A stretch of DNA of 60,000 nucleotides, taken from Membranipora membranacea. Taxonomy: Eukaryota > Bryozoa > Gymnolaemata > Cheilostomatida > Membraniporidae. Below are positions 1 through 11,792 of the stretch, in pieces. Every line of letters begins with the position of its first letter. The first letter of the stretch is position 1. The DNA is taken from the NCBI GenBank assembly GCA_914767715.1, contig OU612069.1, positions 14,321,387 to 14,381,386 on the forward strand, given 5' to 3'. Made by a program: the position numbers and the translations under genes. Below the pieces are notes generated by a model that saw nothing but the letters and a program-made list of their open reading frames with translations, was not told where the DNA came from and did no database searches.

Positions 1-571
1 AAATTTTGCCATAGGGCGGAAATTTATGAGACAGGGTACAATAAAAACTTAAGGTTACAATGAGGACCTTTGGGTCCCCTGTGAATAAATCTAACCAAAT
101 ATATCGATTCCATATATCTTTTTACACCTCTATGACAAAGTTCAAAATCTCTGTGACCATCCTAGCCTATTTGGGAAATGGGAATCCCTCCTTTAGGATA
201 ATGTAAGGGAGGGGCTAACATCATTGCAGTTACTATATAATAAAGGTGGAAATTGAGTGTTATATGTTGCTGTTTTCTGCTCATGAAATACCTTTATAGT
301 GTCTTGTAACTTTACTCCTTGCTAATTTGAGGAATTTTTTCAGTACTAGAAAAAGATAATGGAGTGTTACAAGACACTTAAAGTATTTTATGAGGAGAAA
401 ATACAAACAGAAAACAATCAATTTTCAGCTTGTAACATAGCGACTGTGACAATATTACCTCCGCCCATACGCCATCCTGAGAGAGGGATTCCCAAATAAA
501 AGGTTTTCTAACGAAAAAAGTCAACACTTTATGCTTCAGCTCATTATTCCTCACAGGATGGTCACGGCGAT
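1..571. other. No gene seen; one short inverted repeat
   Basis: No convincing coding exon is visible. The only structure noted is an inverted repeat: GTGTCTTGTAAC near 300 is mirrored as GTTACAAGACAC near 370, with about 55 bases between the arms. It could be a small MITE remnant or chance. Confidence 0.4.
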
Positions 572-1354
572 TTGAAGCTTGAACCAATGGATGTAGGAAG
601 ACATGGGGAATCCATATACGATGAGAAACATGACGCCCACAAAAATGGAAATAAAAAACTCTACCAAAAACTCAAAAAGCAAGTCTCAAAAGAAAAGAAA
701 AAAGCCAGAGAAGAATATTCCTTGAAATTCCAACAACATCTAGCCAGTGATCCTGCAAACGCTTGGAACAACATAAAAAAGATTAGCGGACTTCCAACCA
801 ACAACTCCAAGTCACAACCAGATATTAACTTCCAACCTGAAGAACTGAACGACTTCTTTGCCAGATTTGAGAAACAAGACACTCAGTCACCACAACGTGC
901 TTACAAAAACCTCACTGTTCCTCCCTGCACAATAGATGAAAAATCAGTTCTGATACAACTCAAACGCCTCAACTCTAGAAAGGGTGCTAGACCTAATGGT
1001 CTGATATCCAGAGCATTAAAACTTTGTGCTGACCAACTAGCGCCTGTAATAACGGATATATTCTTCTCTCTAGACTCTCAAACAACTCCTAATATATGGA
1101 AATCTGCCATCATCAAACCCCTGCCAAAAACTGACAAGCCAAATCAACTTAAACGCTTCCGACCAAAAGCCCCGACAAGCTACTTATGTAAAGTAATGGA
1201 ACGTCTGCTGAAAAGCTATATAGTTAAAAACACTCCTCTTGACAATCACCAATTCGCCTACCGAGGTAAAAGATCAACACAGGATGCAGGATTATGCCTT
1301 ATTACCACAATAACTAGCTACATAGACCTTCAAGCTGCCAACTATGCAAGATAG
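572..1354 (+). pseudogene. LINE reverse transcriptase fragment, N-terminal part
   Basis: Open frame of 260 residues. The first half is Lys-rich with an AW.NIKKISG-like stretch, typical of the region just upstream of the RT domain in CR1/Jockey-type ORF2. The second half shows KPLPKTDKPNQLKRFRP and the FAYRGKRSTQDA region (RT motifs 1-2). It stops just after where the catalytic FxDFSSAFNT motif should follow, so a deletion plus frameshift has removed that motif. The upstream endonuclease domain is absent. The Met start is incidental; the copy is truncated at its 5' end. Confidence 0.8.
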
Positions 1355-1361
1355 TAATCTC

Positions 1362-1530
1362 CCCACATAACTGCAACGTCTAGACTCCAGACTTTTAAAC
1401 TGGGTGTCGAGTTTCCTGTCAGGCGGAACCCAAAGAACAATAGTAAACAATATTCTCTCAACATCAATCACCACCAACATAGGAACACCCCAGGGTTCTG
1501 TCCTCAGTCCTCTATTATTCTCAGTGTATA
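1362..1530 (+). pseudogene. LINE reverse transcriptase fragment with PQGSVLSPLL motif
   Basis: This is a different frame from the preceding fragment. It encodes LNWVSSFLSGGTQRT and then GTPQGSVLSPLLFSVY, the canonical RT palm region between the first catalytic motif and YADD. The frame is cut at SVY by a 500-bp terminal-inverted-repeat element and resumes as TNR at 2031 when the element and one TATA copy are removed. Confidence 0.8.
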
Positions 1531-2030
1531 GACAGTTTTCTGAGCTCTTATTTATGCCTCAATTCGGAGTTGTCCTCTCTCCAGTTTGGCACTTTTAACC
1601 CACGCCGCATAGGAAAAACCTGCTGAAAGAGGGTTATATTGAGAATAAGATAAAAATGATTTTTGATTCAGACTCTGCACCATTTAAAACCCTGTGAGAC
1701 AGGGTTTCCAAATCATTGGAGGCTTGAATGTTGATATATCTTAATTTTAGTGACGAAACTCATGAAAGATTCTGCCAAATTGTCCGCAAAACAGGCCGAA
1801 AATGCTATAATTGACTATCAAAATACTAAACTTATTTCCCAAACTATGTCCATCTGAGTTTTCAATGTTGCAAATTCTGAATCAAAAATAATTGTTATCC
1901 TATTATATAAGCGGTAATCAAGATAACCCTCTTTCCAGCACGTTTTTCCCATGCGACGTGGGTTAAAAGTACCAAACTGGAGAGAGGACAACTCGAAATT
2001 GAGGCCTTAATCGGAGCTCAGAAAACTGTC
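1531..2030. mobile_element. 500-bp long-TIR MITE inserted into LINE, TATA target duplication
   Basis: The ends are inverted repeats of roughly 110-160 bp that begin GACAGTTTTCTGAGC and mirror it at 2016-2030. Both arms contain the shared blocks GTTGTCCTCTCTCCAGTTTG and AACCCACG. The middle has no coding capacity. TATA flanks both sides (1527-1530 and 2031-2034). Removing the element plus one TATA restores the RT reading frame, so the insertion is post-LINE and the 4-bp TATA duplication is real, though a TA target with palindromic ends is an alternative reading. No transposase is present, so movement depended on an autonomous relative. Confidence 0.85.
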
Positions 2031-2630
2031 TATACAAATAGGATTAGGTCATAATAGAGCAATATAACTATTTTAAAATATGCTGTGGACACTTGTATTG
2101 TTGGTTGCATCTGTGATAATAATAACTTGTCTAATTATTGTAATCAGATCAACAGAATCTCTGGTCTATGCGAAGAACTCGACTTATTACTTAATCCTTC
2201 TAAAACCCAAGAGATGCTTTCCTCCACTTTCTTCCACTGAGATAAACCTGGCAGTCCTACTCTGGAATTAAATGGTGTAAAAATGGATTTTTGTGACAAT
2301 GTTAAATATTTGCGAATTCTCTTTGATAACAAAATTTGTTTTGAAAATGTTGTATCCAAAACAAATCAGAGAATGTTTGTCACCAGAACTTTTAATTATC
2401 AGAGTACAAAGCCTTTAGCCTGCATGTTATTTAAGAGTTTTATTGTAATCATTCTAGCCTACTACCTACCTATTTTGGTCACTAGTATTTGTTCACGAGA
2501 CAAGACAGCTCTGAGAAAGTTTTTTAAGCAGGGCGATTTTGATATTACAAGATATTTTTTTAATCCACTAGATGTTTACTCATTTTTTTTATGTTTCTTT
2601 TTGGTATTCCCTACTCATGTAACAGTATAA
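2031..2630 (+). pseudogene. LINE reverse transcriptase C-terminal fragment
   Basis: Starts with TNR, directly continuing the RT frame after the MITE. It contains KYAVDTCIVG (degenerate YADD box), the CNQINRISGLCEELDLLLNPSKTQEML thumb-side stretch in broken form, and from 2283 the C-terminal domain (KYLRILFDNK, TFNYQSTKPLACMLFKSF). Compared with the 23.9-kb copy it lacks about 60 residues after FFKQGD, showing an internal deletion. In-frame stops interrupt 2050-2250. Confidence 0.8.
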
Positions 2631-2923
2631 GCACTCAATCTCGCAGCATACCGAATGTTTGTGACAAAATCAACCAACCAACCATATATTGGGCTAGATA
2701 TACCCCCAGGGGCCTCCCAATGCCTAAAAACTAATTAATGTCAGCAAATGTATATGCAGAGAGGTGTGAGGTCATCATAGACATGTTTTTAAAAGCTCCA
2801 GCAACAAAATTAAATCAAAAAGAGGGAATTAAAGGCTACAGAAAGACCTAGAAAGGGCTACTAGTTATACAGTAATTATTCAATAAATTATTTTTACGCC
2901 AAAAAATTTCAGAGCTTTTCTGG

Positions 2924-3215
2924 TAGGGGTGGGACGGATCAAGGTTAGGCAACCTCGGATCGGATATCGGAGCTGTCCCTTAATTCAACCTCGGATCCGG
3001 ACCAGGAAAACGTCTAAAATTGCTAAATTCACCAGTCACAGTACTTTTGCACCATTATATACATGGATAAAAATTGTCATCAATAACTTTCCTGAACCAT
3101 TACCCTAACATGGGTATATTTATTTGCTTGGATATAATACTTTACAAGGAGCAAATTATCACTCAAACAGCGCAAGAATCACACAAACAGATTATTTGAA
3201 ACTTGAAAGGATGAT
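2924..3215 (+). mobile_element. Truncated hAT-like non-autonomous element
   Basis: Begins TAGGGGTGGGACGGATC, a terminus of hAT type. The following roughly 290 bp match, in reverse orientation, the right part of the complete element at 58,277-59,178. Shared blocks include CAACCTCGGATC/CCTTGGATC, ACCAGTCACAG and GATATAATACTTTACAAGGA. Similarity ends near 3215 and no second CCACCCCTA terminus is seen, so this copy is truncated or interrupted. Confidence 0.75.
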
Positions 3216-3650
3216 TTAATGGATGTTCATGGTAGCTTAATAGGCTGCTGGTTAAAGTTAGTAACATGTGGTGATGTCCTCGGATATGCCCACTATGTTC
3301 AGGCGAAAGCGAAAGTGAAAGTCATCCTTTGGACAGACGTAGACACACAGAGAGGCTGTAGGAATCTGTGAGTGTATGAGAGTAGTATACTCGTCGGGTC
3401 GGACTGGCCGTTCATCGATGGAGTAAATATAACTGTCAGGTATAGAGCGGCAAACAATCAACAGGGCTTTCAGGATACTATATGTTATAGGATGATGGGC
3501 ACATAAATACGCAAAGAGAATTTGCTATCAAATTAAATAACATTAAATGATTGAGGCAAAGTCCAAAGGATTATGGCTCCAATTAGGTGTGACAATGATG
3601 AGATTGTAGCCTCATATTACTGGTTTTGAGCTATACAGAATTCAGACAGG

Positions 3651-3720
3651 CATGAATGAGAGAATGAATGAGAGAATGAATGATGAGAGAATGAATGAGA
3701 GAGAGAGAGAAAGAAAGAAT
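3651..3720 (+). repeat. GAATGAGA-type microsatellite
   Basis: Imperfect tandem repeat of GAATGAGA units grading into GA and GAAA dinucleotide-like runs. Nothing coding is supported here. Confidence 0.9.
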
Positions 3721-3799
3721 CAGCAGGTCGTGAAGCTTCCCCCGCAGGTAATAAAACAAATCTCAAGACAAACTGGATGCTCAATTGCTTGGAGAGTGC

Positions 3800-4125
3800 C
3801 TGTCCTTTAAGGTTATGATACCAACAGTGACCGATTTTGACATTTATATTATATAGTTGGAAAGGTAATCGAACACTGATTCTGAATATTATTGGTTTCA
3901 GCATGGCGTCATGTCATGGCGTTGCGCTATTCTGATAAAAGGCAGGATAATCTTTTATGCATTGGTTATTAGGATATTAGGTTATTGAGGATTCAAGGTG
4001 ATGCAAACCAAATGCAGAAAAGACAAGTTATTTACTGTGTGAGACCCCATGCCACATGTCACAACTAATAAATAACATTGGTATCAATTATATTAGGAGT
4101 TGCCAGCTCTGTCAGAATACTCATA
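3800..4125 (-). repeat. Dispersed repeat, inverted relative to the copy at 7.65-8.14 kb
   Basis: Roughly 330 bp similar, in reverse complement, to 7650-8135. Shared blocks include the complement of GGAAAGGTAATCGAACACTG, GCATGGCGTCATGTCATG versus GACATGACATCATGC, and GGAGTTGCC versus GGCAACTCC. Copies differ by many substitutions and small indels, so the repeat is old. Element type is not determined. Confidence 0.7.
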
Positions 4126-4936
4126 TTTCTAGTATGTATTGAGTGATGTCAACTTTGGAGACTGATTAGATGGGAAGATATTGAACTTCATATAGTTTGA
4201 GAATGTAGCATTGTTGTTTGGTGTCCGCTGCAATCAATAAACTATTGTTTAGTTGATTATCTTGAAAGCTTGGGTAATAATTGTCCCTTAATTGTGCAAT
4301 GTGCTCAGTTCATTAAAGTCAATTTGGGCAAATCTTGGGCTAAGAAGTTGTCTTCTCTTATTGTTGAAATTTGGTGGCTCATTTGCAGTATAGAGTTATC
4401 ACCCCATCTATCTATCTGTGTAAAACATTTTAGTTTCAAGCATGTGGATAGACTGCTTCACAGAGTAAAGGGATTCAGAGTGAATTTTTTAACAATAGTC
4501 AAGGAAAGAGTTTTTTACTCCTTGGCCAAGGTTCCTGCGAGCTTTGCATCAAGGGGAAAGTTATGGGAAGCTTGATGCCAAAAACTCCTTTCATCTATTT
4601 GTCACAATTATAGGGTTCTGGAGAATGAACTGAATTCAAAGTTCTTGATTACAGTAAAAAATAGAATATGCAGGCTCTCCCGTAAAAATTTCTCTTTGTA
4701 CAGCCTTACTCCACAATTAGACATGAAGTTTTATGCTTAAAATACACCTAACTATCCTAGCTAAATTGATACGGTGGGTATAGCTAGGAAGGCAGTATTG
4801 TGGCAGTTTTTACAATAGGATTAACTATTACAATCCTTGAATGATGCTGCCACAATGTACCCTTGGTCTGTGCAATCATTGAACCTTAAATTTATCGAAA
4901 GGGCCTCATATCAAATGTGTCTGCGGTCCATCGTCT
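4126..4936. other. No feature recognised
   Basis: Several short open frames occur, but none has recognisable domain content or convincing splice context. No repeat boundary was seen. Confidence 0.4.
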
Positions 4937-5509
4937 ACTGGGCTTTGGTTGGCACCCAGGTGTGCGCCGACCTGCCTGCAAATAGAGAGCAACCTGGCAC
5001 AGATATTGTGGCCTGGCCACTAAGGCAACGAATTTCGCCGCCTATGCTCCGGGATGTGGCTTGTGACAAGACATCTGATTTAAATCAACCTTCAATTTTA
5101 ATCAGTCTTGAGACACAAAGGTTATCCTCAGGTTTTGATATTCTAATATTACATTGCCTTTAATTTGGAAAAGATAAACAAGGCACAACAGTAACAAATT
5201 CTTTCCCTGTAATGAAACACAGAGACTGCAATACAACTGGTTGTTTACAAATAAGATTTTCTTGAGGGATTAGAAAATTTACTGTGAGAAAACAATGTCT
5301 TTAATTGCTCTAACTGATATCTTCATCCAGCTTAGGTCTCAATTGTACTTGGATCGTTTCAATGCACCGCATGGAGAATTGCTTCAGATTTTGTTTGGAG
5401 GCCATCTCAGATTTGTTGCTTATTGAGGCAGCCCACCTGTTTGGCTAACCGAATCCTCAAAAGTAACGACATTATAACTTGTTGCAGTATAGATGCAGTC
5501 CCAGGGCAC
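4937..5509 (+). repeat. Direct duplication copy 1 (with SINE body)
   Basis: About 570 bp repeated at 5877-6496. It opens with the SINE body (CCCAGGTGTGCGCCGACCTG to about 5100), followed by a tract containing CAAGGCACAACAGTAACAAA and TGATATCTTCATCCAGC, and ends CAGTCCCAGGGCAC. The whole block, not just the SINE, is shared, so this is a local duplication rather than two insertions. Confidence 0.85.
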
Positions 5510-5876
5510 CCTCTACTTGATTGTGCAATAACTCCCGGAAGGAGGTTTACCCGGCTAACCAAGAGTGAAGTGATCGCAACATTGTATAACTTTTTAGAAG
5601 CATGGACCATGTTTTTGTTGAGTAAAGAGAGTGTGGATAATTGAATGTCGACAAGGTGTCATGGTCGATTGCAAAAATGTAAATATATGAGAAGCCAGCC
5701 ACTAAAGCCTATTGATTCAACATAATATGATATAATATTTAAGATGCAATAAAATTGGTATAAAAAAGCGGGGCACCCAATATGGGCTAAATTTTTTGTA
5801 TCAGAACTGGGGTTTCGGGCTTGGAATGCTGGTTGGAAAATATATTTGGACTGAGCAGGATTACAAATTGTCTAGC

Positions 5877-6496
5877 ACTGGGCTATGGTTGGAACCCAGG
5901 TGTGCTCCGACCTGCCTGCAAACAGAGAGCAACCTGGCGCAGATATTGCGGCCTGGCCACTAAGGCAACAAATTTTGCCGCCTATGCTCCAGGATGTTGC
6001 TTGCGACAAGACATCTGATTTAATTCAACCTTCAATTTTAATCTGATGTAATAATGGTATAATACATAAATATCATAAGAAGCAACAAGTCTTGAGACAC
6101 AAAGGTAATCCTCAGGTTTTGATATTCTAAAATTACATTGCCTTTAAATCCTTTGGAAAAGATAAACAAGGCACAACAGTAACAAATTCTTTCCCTGTAA
6201 TGAAACACAGAGACTGCAATACACTGGTTGTTTACAAATAAGATTTTCTTGAGGGATTAGAAAATTTACTCTGAGAAAACAATGTCTGTAATTGCTCTAA
6301 CTGATATCTTCATCCAGCAGAGGTCTCAATTGTACTTGGATCGTTTCAATGCACTGCGTGAAGAATTGCTTCCAATTTTTTTTGGAGGCCATCTCAGATT
6401 TGTTGTTTATTGAGGCAGCCCACCTGTTTGGCTAACTGAATCCTCAAAAGTAACAACGTTATAACTTGTTGCAGTATAGATGCAGTCCCAGGGCAC
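5877..6496 (+). repeat. Direct duplication copy 2 (with SINE body)
   Basis: Direct copy of 4937-5509 about 940-985 bp downstream. It has scattered substitutions and an extra stretch of about 50 bp near 6040-6090 absent from copy 1. Both copies terminate at the same CAGTCCCAGGGCAC block. The spacer between them (5510-5876) shows no recognised feature. Confidence 0.85.
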
Positions 6497-7649
6497 GATT
6501 TTTAAACAAATGTACAAATTCAACCGTAACATGAATGCTGTCAATGGTTATTTCAGGACTGCAATTCCTTAATGGTGATAGATACACCAAGGTCGAACAT
6601 ACAGAAACCAGCTCACTGAAAATGCAGCAGAATATTTCACATAGAATATCATGTGTGTTATTAAGGGTGAGCCCTCCAGACACACAGTTATCATAATCCT
6701 ATACGCATCCAGCATAGTTACATTAGTGTTTTTCCATAATAAAAATATTGGGATGATATTCGAGTAAAATTTAAGCTCAAACATTTGGGTGTAGTTTGAA
6801 AATGCTATCATTGAACATTATCCACTGAAAAAGCCAAATCCAAACCATGTTTCGGAATATTAATAATATTAATTATTTTGAGGTCTATAGTCATTCTGAT
6901 AGAATTTGATGGGTGACTGATGGGTCACCACGATCTATACTGAAAACTTATATCAACCAACAGAAATATTCTTTTGTTTAAGTTCAGTATAGCATCTCCA
7001 TTGTCATTTGTAAATTGCTCCACTCCTTTGATAAAAGGCAATTAGAATTTGTTTGAAACTGTACACAATGGCATAGAAACTACAAATATATAGGCTCTTT
7101 GCACTGCCTTGCGCAACATTGCCACTGCACTGATGGATGAAATAAACACCGTAATGAAAAAGTAAATCGCAATTTTAAATATGTTAAAAAAATATTTCAA
7201 ACATGCCCTCAAAAGCTCATTTAGATAATGTGATGAACTGATGCTCCAAAAAAAACCAGATCTCTGTGAGTTACCATGTCGAAGTGTAGTTCTGCCCAAA
7301 CAGAAAAACCCGAACTTGGAGATTTTTTGTCAGATTTGAAGTTTTTTGCAGAAAGAGATAAATGAATAGTTAGCTGATTGACTAACGATCCAGGTGACCA
7401 AATGTGGTTATTCTGAATTAAAAACTGTAGGAAGGAGATAGCTTTTGGAAAAGTAAGGAGGAGATAACTACAGCTGAGCATTTTTGACTTTAAATAACTG
7501 AGTGTCATGATTTATGGGACATAGATACAAATCATAGCATTGTTCTATACATCTCTGCTAATACAAGAAGATCACCAAACAGATTGTATTAACTCTACTT
7601 TTTCCCAAAAAAGTCTTCTCAGCTGGTAATAACATAATATATTAGAATT
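6497..7649. other. No feature recognised
   Basis: Short open frames on the minus strand only, without recognisable motifs. No tandem or inverted structure was noticed. Confidence 0.4.
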
Positions 7650-8135
7650 ATAAGCATTCCGACAGAGAGGGCAACTCCTAATATTATTGTAACCAGTGTC
7701 TTTTATAAGTCATGACATGTAGCATAGGGTTTTCCCGAAGTAAATAACCTGTCTTTTCTATGTGTGGCTTGCATCACATTGGATCCTCATCCATTAAACC
7801 AAAGCGACCTAGATAAGCTAATTACCAATGATAAAAAGATGATTTTTCATCTGTTGCGCAACGCCACAGGAGACAGAAATTGCCCCACATTGGTGCTTCA
7901 GAGGTTTCTTGTAAATATTATTCAGTTGAATGTCCGATAATAACCATTGTTTCTGCACCACATTGTTCTCAACAACCCTCCTCAAAGCCGATTATCGTGC
8001 CTTTTATCAAAATAGCGCAACACCATGACATGACATCATGCTAAAACCAGTATTTTCAAAATCAGTGTTCGATTACCTTTCCAACGATATATAGAAAGTT
8101 CAAATCGGTCAACGCTGGTATCATAACCACCCTTC
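7650..8135 (+). repeat. Dispersed repeat, partner of 3.80-4.13 kb
   Basis: Mirror partner of 3800-4125, as described there. This copy is longer because it carries extra internal sequence (about 7800-7990) missing from the partner. The two lie 3.5 kb apart as an imperfect inverted pair. Confidence 0.7.
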
Positions 8136-9545
8136 TACATTTTTATAAAATGATATGTAAACAAATTTGTGGCACACTTACTTGAAAACGGGCAATCGGT
8201 TGGTGACAGAGATGTAGGTGGCTGGGCATTGATTGAAATTGTTTCGTTACAAACATGAGCTATAAATAATTTCAGGCTTTGAATCAAACAGAATTGTTTT
8301 TGTAGTTGTTTTGATCTGGTTTGTCTTACTTACACAGAACCAAACCTTTCGATAAATGCTGTGAGGAGTTGCTAGCAAGTCATTGATCATAACCGAAGTT
8401 AAGGGTGATCACATTCCGATATTGCATATTTCAAGAAAGACAACATCTTGGTCTAGGTCTACATCAGAGTAATCTAGCGATAATTGCCTATAAATATGGT
8501 AGTTGTCTTTCCATTCACAATGGGAAGACAACCATTACATGAAAATTGTCTAATAATCGACCACTCGGAATACGGTCTACATAGAAAACGACCTACCGAG
8601 ATATGTACTGTATTTCGATAATCAACCACCTGATATCAACCCATATCATAGAAACGATTATCATATTGAGGCAATATATGGCCTGAATCGAAACCGACCT
8701 ACCGATATCGACCGATATCAATAAATCTCGTGATATCCTGCAGCACTTATCTCTATTGACCATCAAAAAACAATCTTGTATCAGGAAATTCAATTCTATA
8801 GACTAGATATGAAAATGACTTGTTAACAGAACATGAGAACAGCAGACTACAGCAGTAATTTTCAGTTTGATTTATACACGATGTTGAAATAAGAATGTTG
8901 CGATACTACATTGGAAACAGTCTTGAGGAGAACAAAACCATGGAAAGCATGAGGCAAGAAGCCAATGTCATGAGTGGGTTAGACCTGATGAGAAGAAGAT
9001 GGTTGCAGGGGAAATGTCTGCAGAAGAGAGAGACGATGACATGTACATGACATGAAGAGTACATCCATAACTTAGAAGGTTTTTAGCAGAATCTTGTTAA
9101 TGTCGGCTATGGCCGCCATGGCCAAAGCTAAGAAAGTGTGCATAGGTAAGATAGAGGAGGAAACGGGTTGATCAGGTCAGGATTGGCAAATTAACTGAGA
9201 ATATATGACTTTATTTGATCAATTCATTTTTGCTACCAATTGAATAGGAAGCCCTCTTTCTGAAAGTCTATATCTTGATTAGACAATAATGAGCCAGGTA
9301 AACTTAGAAAGCTCCCAGATGAATGTATTAGAATCAGCCAGTCATTAAGCTTTTTGTGCATGATGCATGAATAAAACATTAATCCTAAAGTAATAAATAA
9401 ATCTTCGATAAACTAAATGCACAACTTGGAAAGTTCTTTGCCTGGAAGCTAATCTGTCAATCCCTTCCAACCAGCATTCTACTGTTTCTCAAATTGTGTG
9501 TCAATAAAGCTGTGTTAAATTAACATAAAATCAAGCTTCAGGAAT
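8136..9545. other. No gene recognised; short CGATATC-rich stretch
   Basis: No exon is supported. Around 8550-8730 the motif CCGATATCGACCGATATC and relatives recur, giving a locally self-complementary tract, but no repeat unit could be defined. Confidence 0.35.
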
Positions 9546-9558
9546 ATGACGTGGTGTA

Positions 9559-9676
9559 GTCAAGGGGTCGTTGCCTGCGTTTGGGATTTTGCGGCGCTCC
9601 ACTGTCAAACACCCACCCCCTGGTGTTTGATAGTGGAGCGCCACAAAATCCCAAACGCAGGCAACGGCCCCTTGAC
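9559..9676. mobile_element. 118-bp near-perfect hairpin MITE, TA target
   Basis: Two arms of about 55 bp, starting GTCAAGGGGTCGTTGCCTGC and mirrored at the right end, enclose a loop of only about 8 bases; I count three or four arm mismatches. TA flanks both sides (9557-9558, 9677-9678), the target signature of Tc1/mariner-type transposition. The surrounding motif GACGTGGTG...GTGTGAAGT is found uninterrupted at 10,741 and 13,659 (GACGTGGTGTGAAGTGCCGTC in related repeat units), supporting insertion here. No coding capacity. Confidence 0.8.
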
Positions 9677-11756
9677 TAGACCCGGTGTGAAGTACCTTCT
9701 ACACTGCAGCACTTTGGTTACCCTTTCAAATATTCAGAAAGTTGTTGGTGACAGAATAGTAGCTTGGACATTCAATTAACTTGTTGCGTAACAAATGTGA
9801 GCGATAATTTAGTTCAGGCTTAGAATCAAACAAAGTCACCATCTAGACTTGATATTGTAATTGTTTTAAACCAAAATTATTAAAACAGTTGAAAGCGGTA
9901 AAGAGCCAGCATTCAATTTGTGAAACAAGGCTAATCAATTGATTCATAAAAAATATTTACCGGAGGTTCTGAAATTGTTAGGGGAACAAACAAAGATCAG
10001 TGTTTTTAAGCTAGCATTAGGAACCTTCCCCCCCCCCCCCCGAAAATTGCATGGAGCAAAATTGGGTCAGAAAACTCCATGCTCTAGATTGGAGGTGATT
10101 CTGTAACACTTGACATCAGCGTAGTATAAGATTGCCATAATGCAACATTCAATAGTTATCATTTACTGGCGCATCCCGAGTCAATAACCGTTTGTTGCTG
10201 TTGGGGAGGGGCGGGATGGGGGCATCAGAGTTAGTTTATGGTAACATATCTTGAAATTATTTTGATCAATCCGCTGTCATACCATGTTGAAAAGGTTATC
10301 TAGGTCACATCTTAATCATCTACATTTTAATCTACATCTCTCTTGGCCAGGGGGGAGGGGAGTCAGGAAGGGGGGGGGACAAGAGTCAAGGAGGCTCAGA
10401 GGAGTAACATGAATTATTTTGATTAGAATATTAGGTAATATTGAAGGTAGACAAGAGGAAGCAGGAAGCTGGTAAAATAATAAGGCTTAAGATTAATCAA
10501 ACTTAGAAGAGCTAGCATAGTCATTAAGCTGCTCCAGGGTATAATTAATTAATTAATTAATAGATCCTAAGTATAGTTGGGTGAGCAAGTCAGAAAGTGC
10601 TTGATGCTGCAGCTAAACCCGTCAGCAACCCATCCCCACATAACCTCTCTCAAAGAGTTTCCAGTCATCACATGTTTTTTTATAATAATAAAGTTTTGGT
10701 ACACCTAACTGATGCTGGGTGGATAGGTAAAGGCTGATTTACGTGGTGTGAAGTGCCGTCTATTTTAGCTCTTCAAAATTTGGTTTCACCCCCAGATATT
10801 CGGAACAGTTATGCTATAATGGAAAAAGAAATTTAACAAACAAGATTCGTTTAAATTAAGGCTTTAAATCTAACTGCTAGACCAGCTATTGTAACAGATG
10901 GTTTAACAAAGCACATGACAACCAACACCGTAATGGACCTGCTTTTGATTTGAGAAACCAAGCTAATCTATGTTAAAATTTTATTGTTACTCTCATGCAT
11001 TTAGCATAGGTTCTGACATTATTTGGAGAACACAGAAGGCTGTGAAATTATTGTCAATGTTATTACATCAGAGAAAAAGAACTGGGACTAAAACAGCCAA
11101 GGGTAGTATAAAGGAAGCTTTGATGGTATTCTGTCGGCTCTATCAAAGGTGCTGACATATGCTAGTTTTTAATGATCATAAAGCCTCATCACCTGCACAA
11201 TAATATCTCTAGATGAACCAGCGCAAAGCAACATTGAGTTGAAAATTCAAAAACTCTATAGCGGTCCATAGATGGATGTCGTCAAAACATTAAACAAAGA
11301 GGCAAGGGGGGGTATATAGGTTTTATACGATAGATAAACACTAAGCAACTTAACGCGAGATCACAAGGCTGCAGCTTTTTGAAATATTTAGCATCTCACT
11401 GGCATATCAAAACTCAATATTTAATTTATTGTCATCATGATGAGGGCAGGGGGGGGGGGGTCGGGGTAAGCTGGTAAATTATTGGTACTGTCGGTTAGCA
11501 GGTGTGGCCTGTCAAACGAAATATTTCAGATTTCCATATCATCCTTGTTTTCGCACCTGTTTGCTAATAGTGATGTCATCTAACCTGCCAACTATAGCTG
11601 TAATTTAGGATGAGAACTCCAAGGCAATATTAACATCGACAAGAGGGAGTTCATTGGTTTGATGTTTGATGTTTTCTAGATGGCTTTTCGAAAATAGGTG
11701 ACAGAGAAGAAGTTGGCTGGCCATTGAATTAACTTGGTGCGTATCGAATATGAGCA

Positions 11757-11791
11757 ATAATAATGGTAATAATGATAATGATAATGATAAT
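11757..11791 (+). repeat. ATAATG/GATAAT microsatellite
   Basis: Short run of ATAATGGTAATAATGATAAT-type units immediately upstream of the LINE relic. It may mark the insertion site. Confidence 0.8.
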
Positions 11792-11792
11792 A

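Larger units (their letters stand above)
572..2690 (+). mobile_element. Decayed CR1/Jockey-like LINE, 5'-truncated, interrupted by a MITE
   Basis: Reverse transcriptase of a non-LTR retrotransposon read in three blocks. Block 1 (572-1354) holds the N-terminal RT part, ending in an FAYRGKRSTQDA-type motif. Block 2 (1362-1530, another frame) has the GTPQGSVLSPLLFSVY motif. Block 3 (2031-2620) has KYAVDT at the YADD active site (second Asp position lost to Val-Asp), then the C-terminal part. A deletion and frameshift near 1350 remove the segment with the first catalytic Asp. The 3' tail ends in AACC repeats at about 2671-2684. Two related copies lie at 23.6-24.3 and 35.7-36.3 kb. The copy is clearly inactive. 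Confidence 0.85.

Noticed and set aside
9546-9779. 77-codon open frame
   Set aside because: It lies over the hairpin element and its flank, without any motif.
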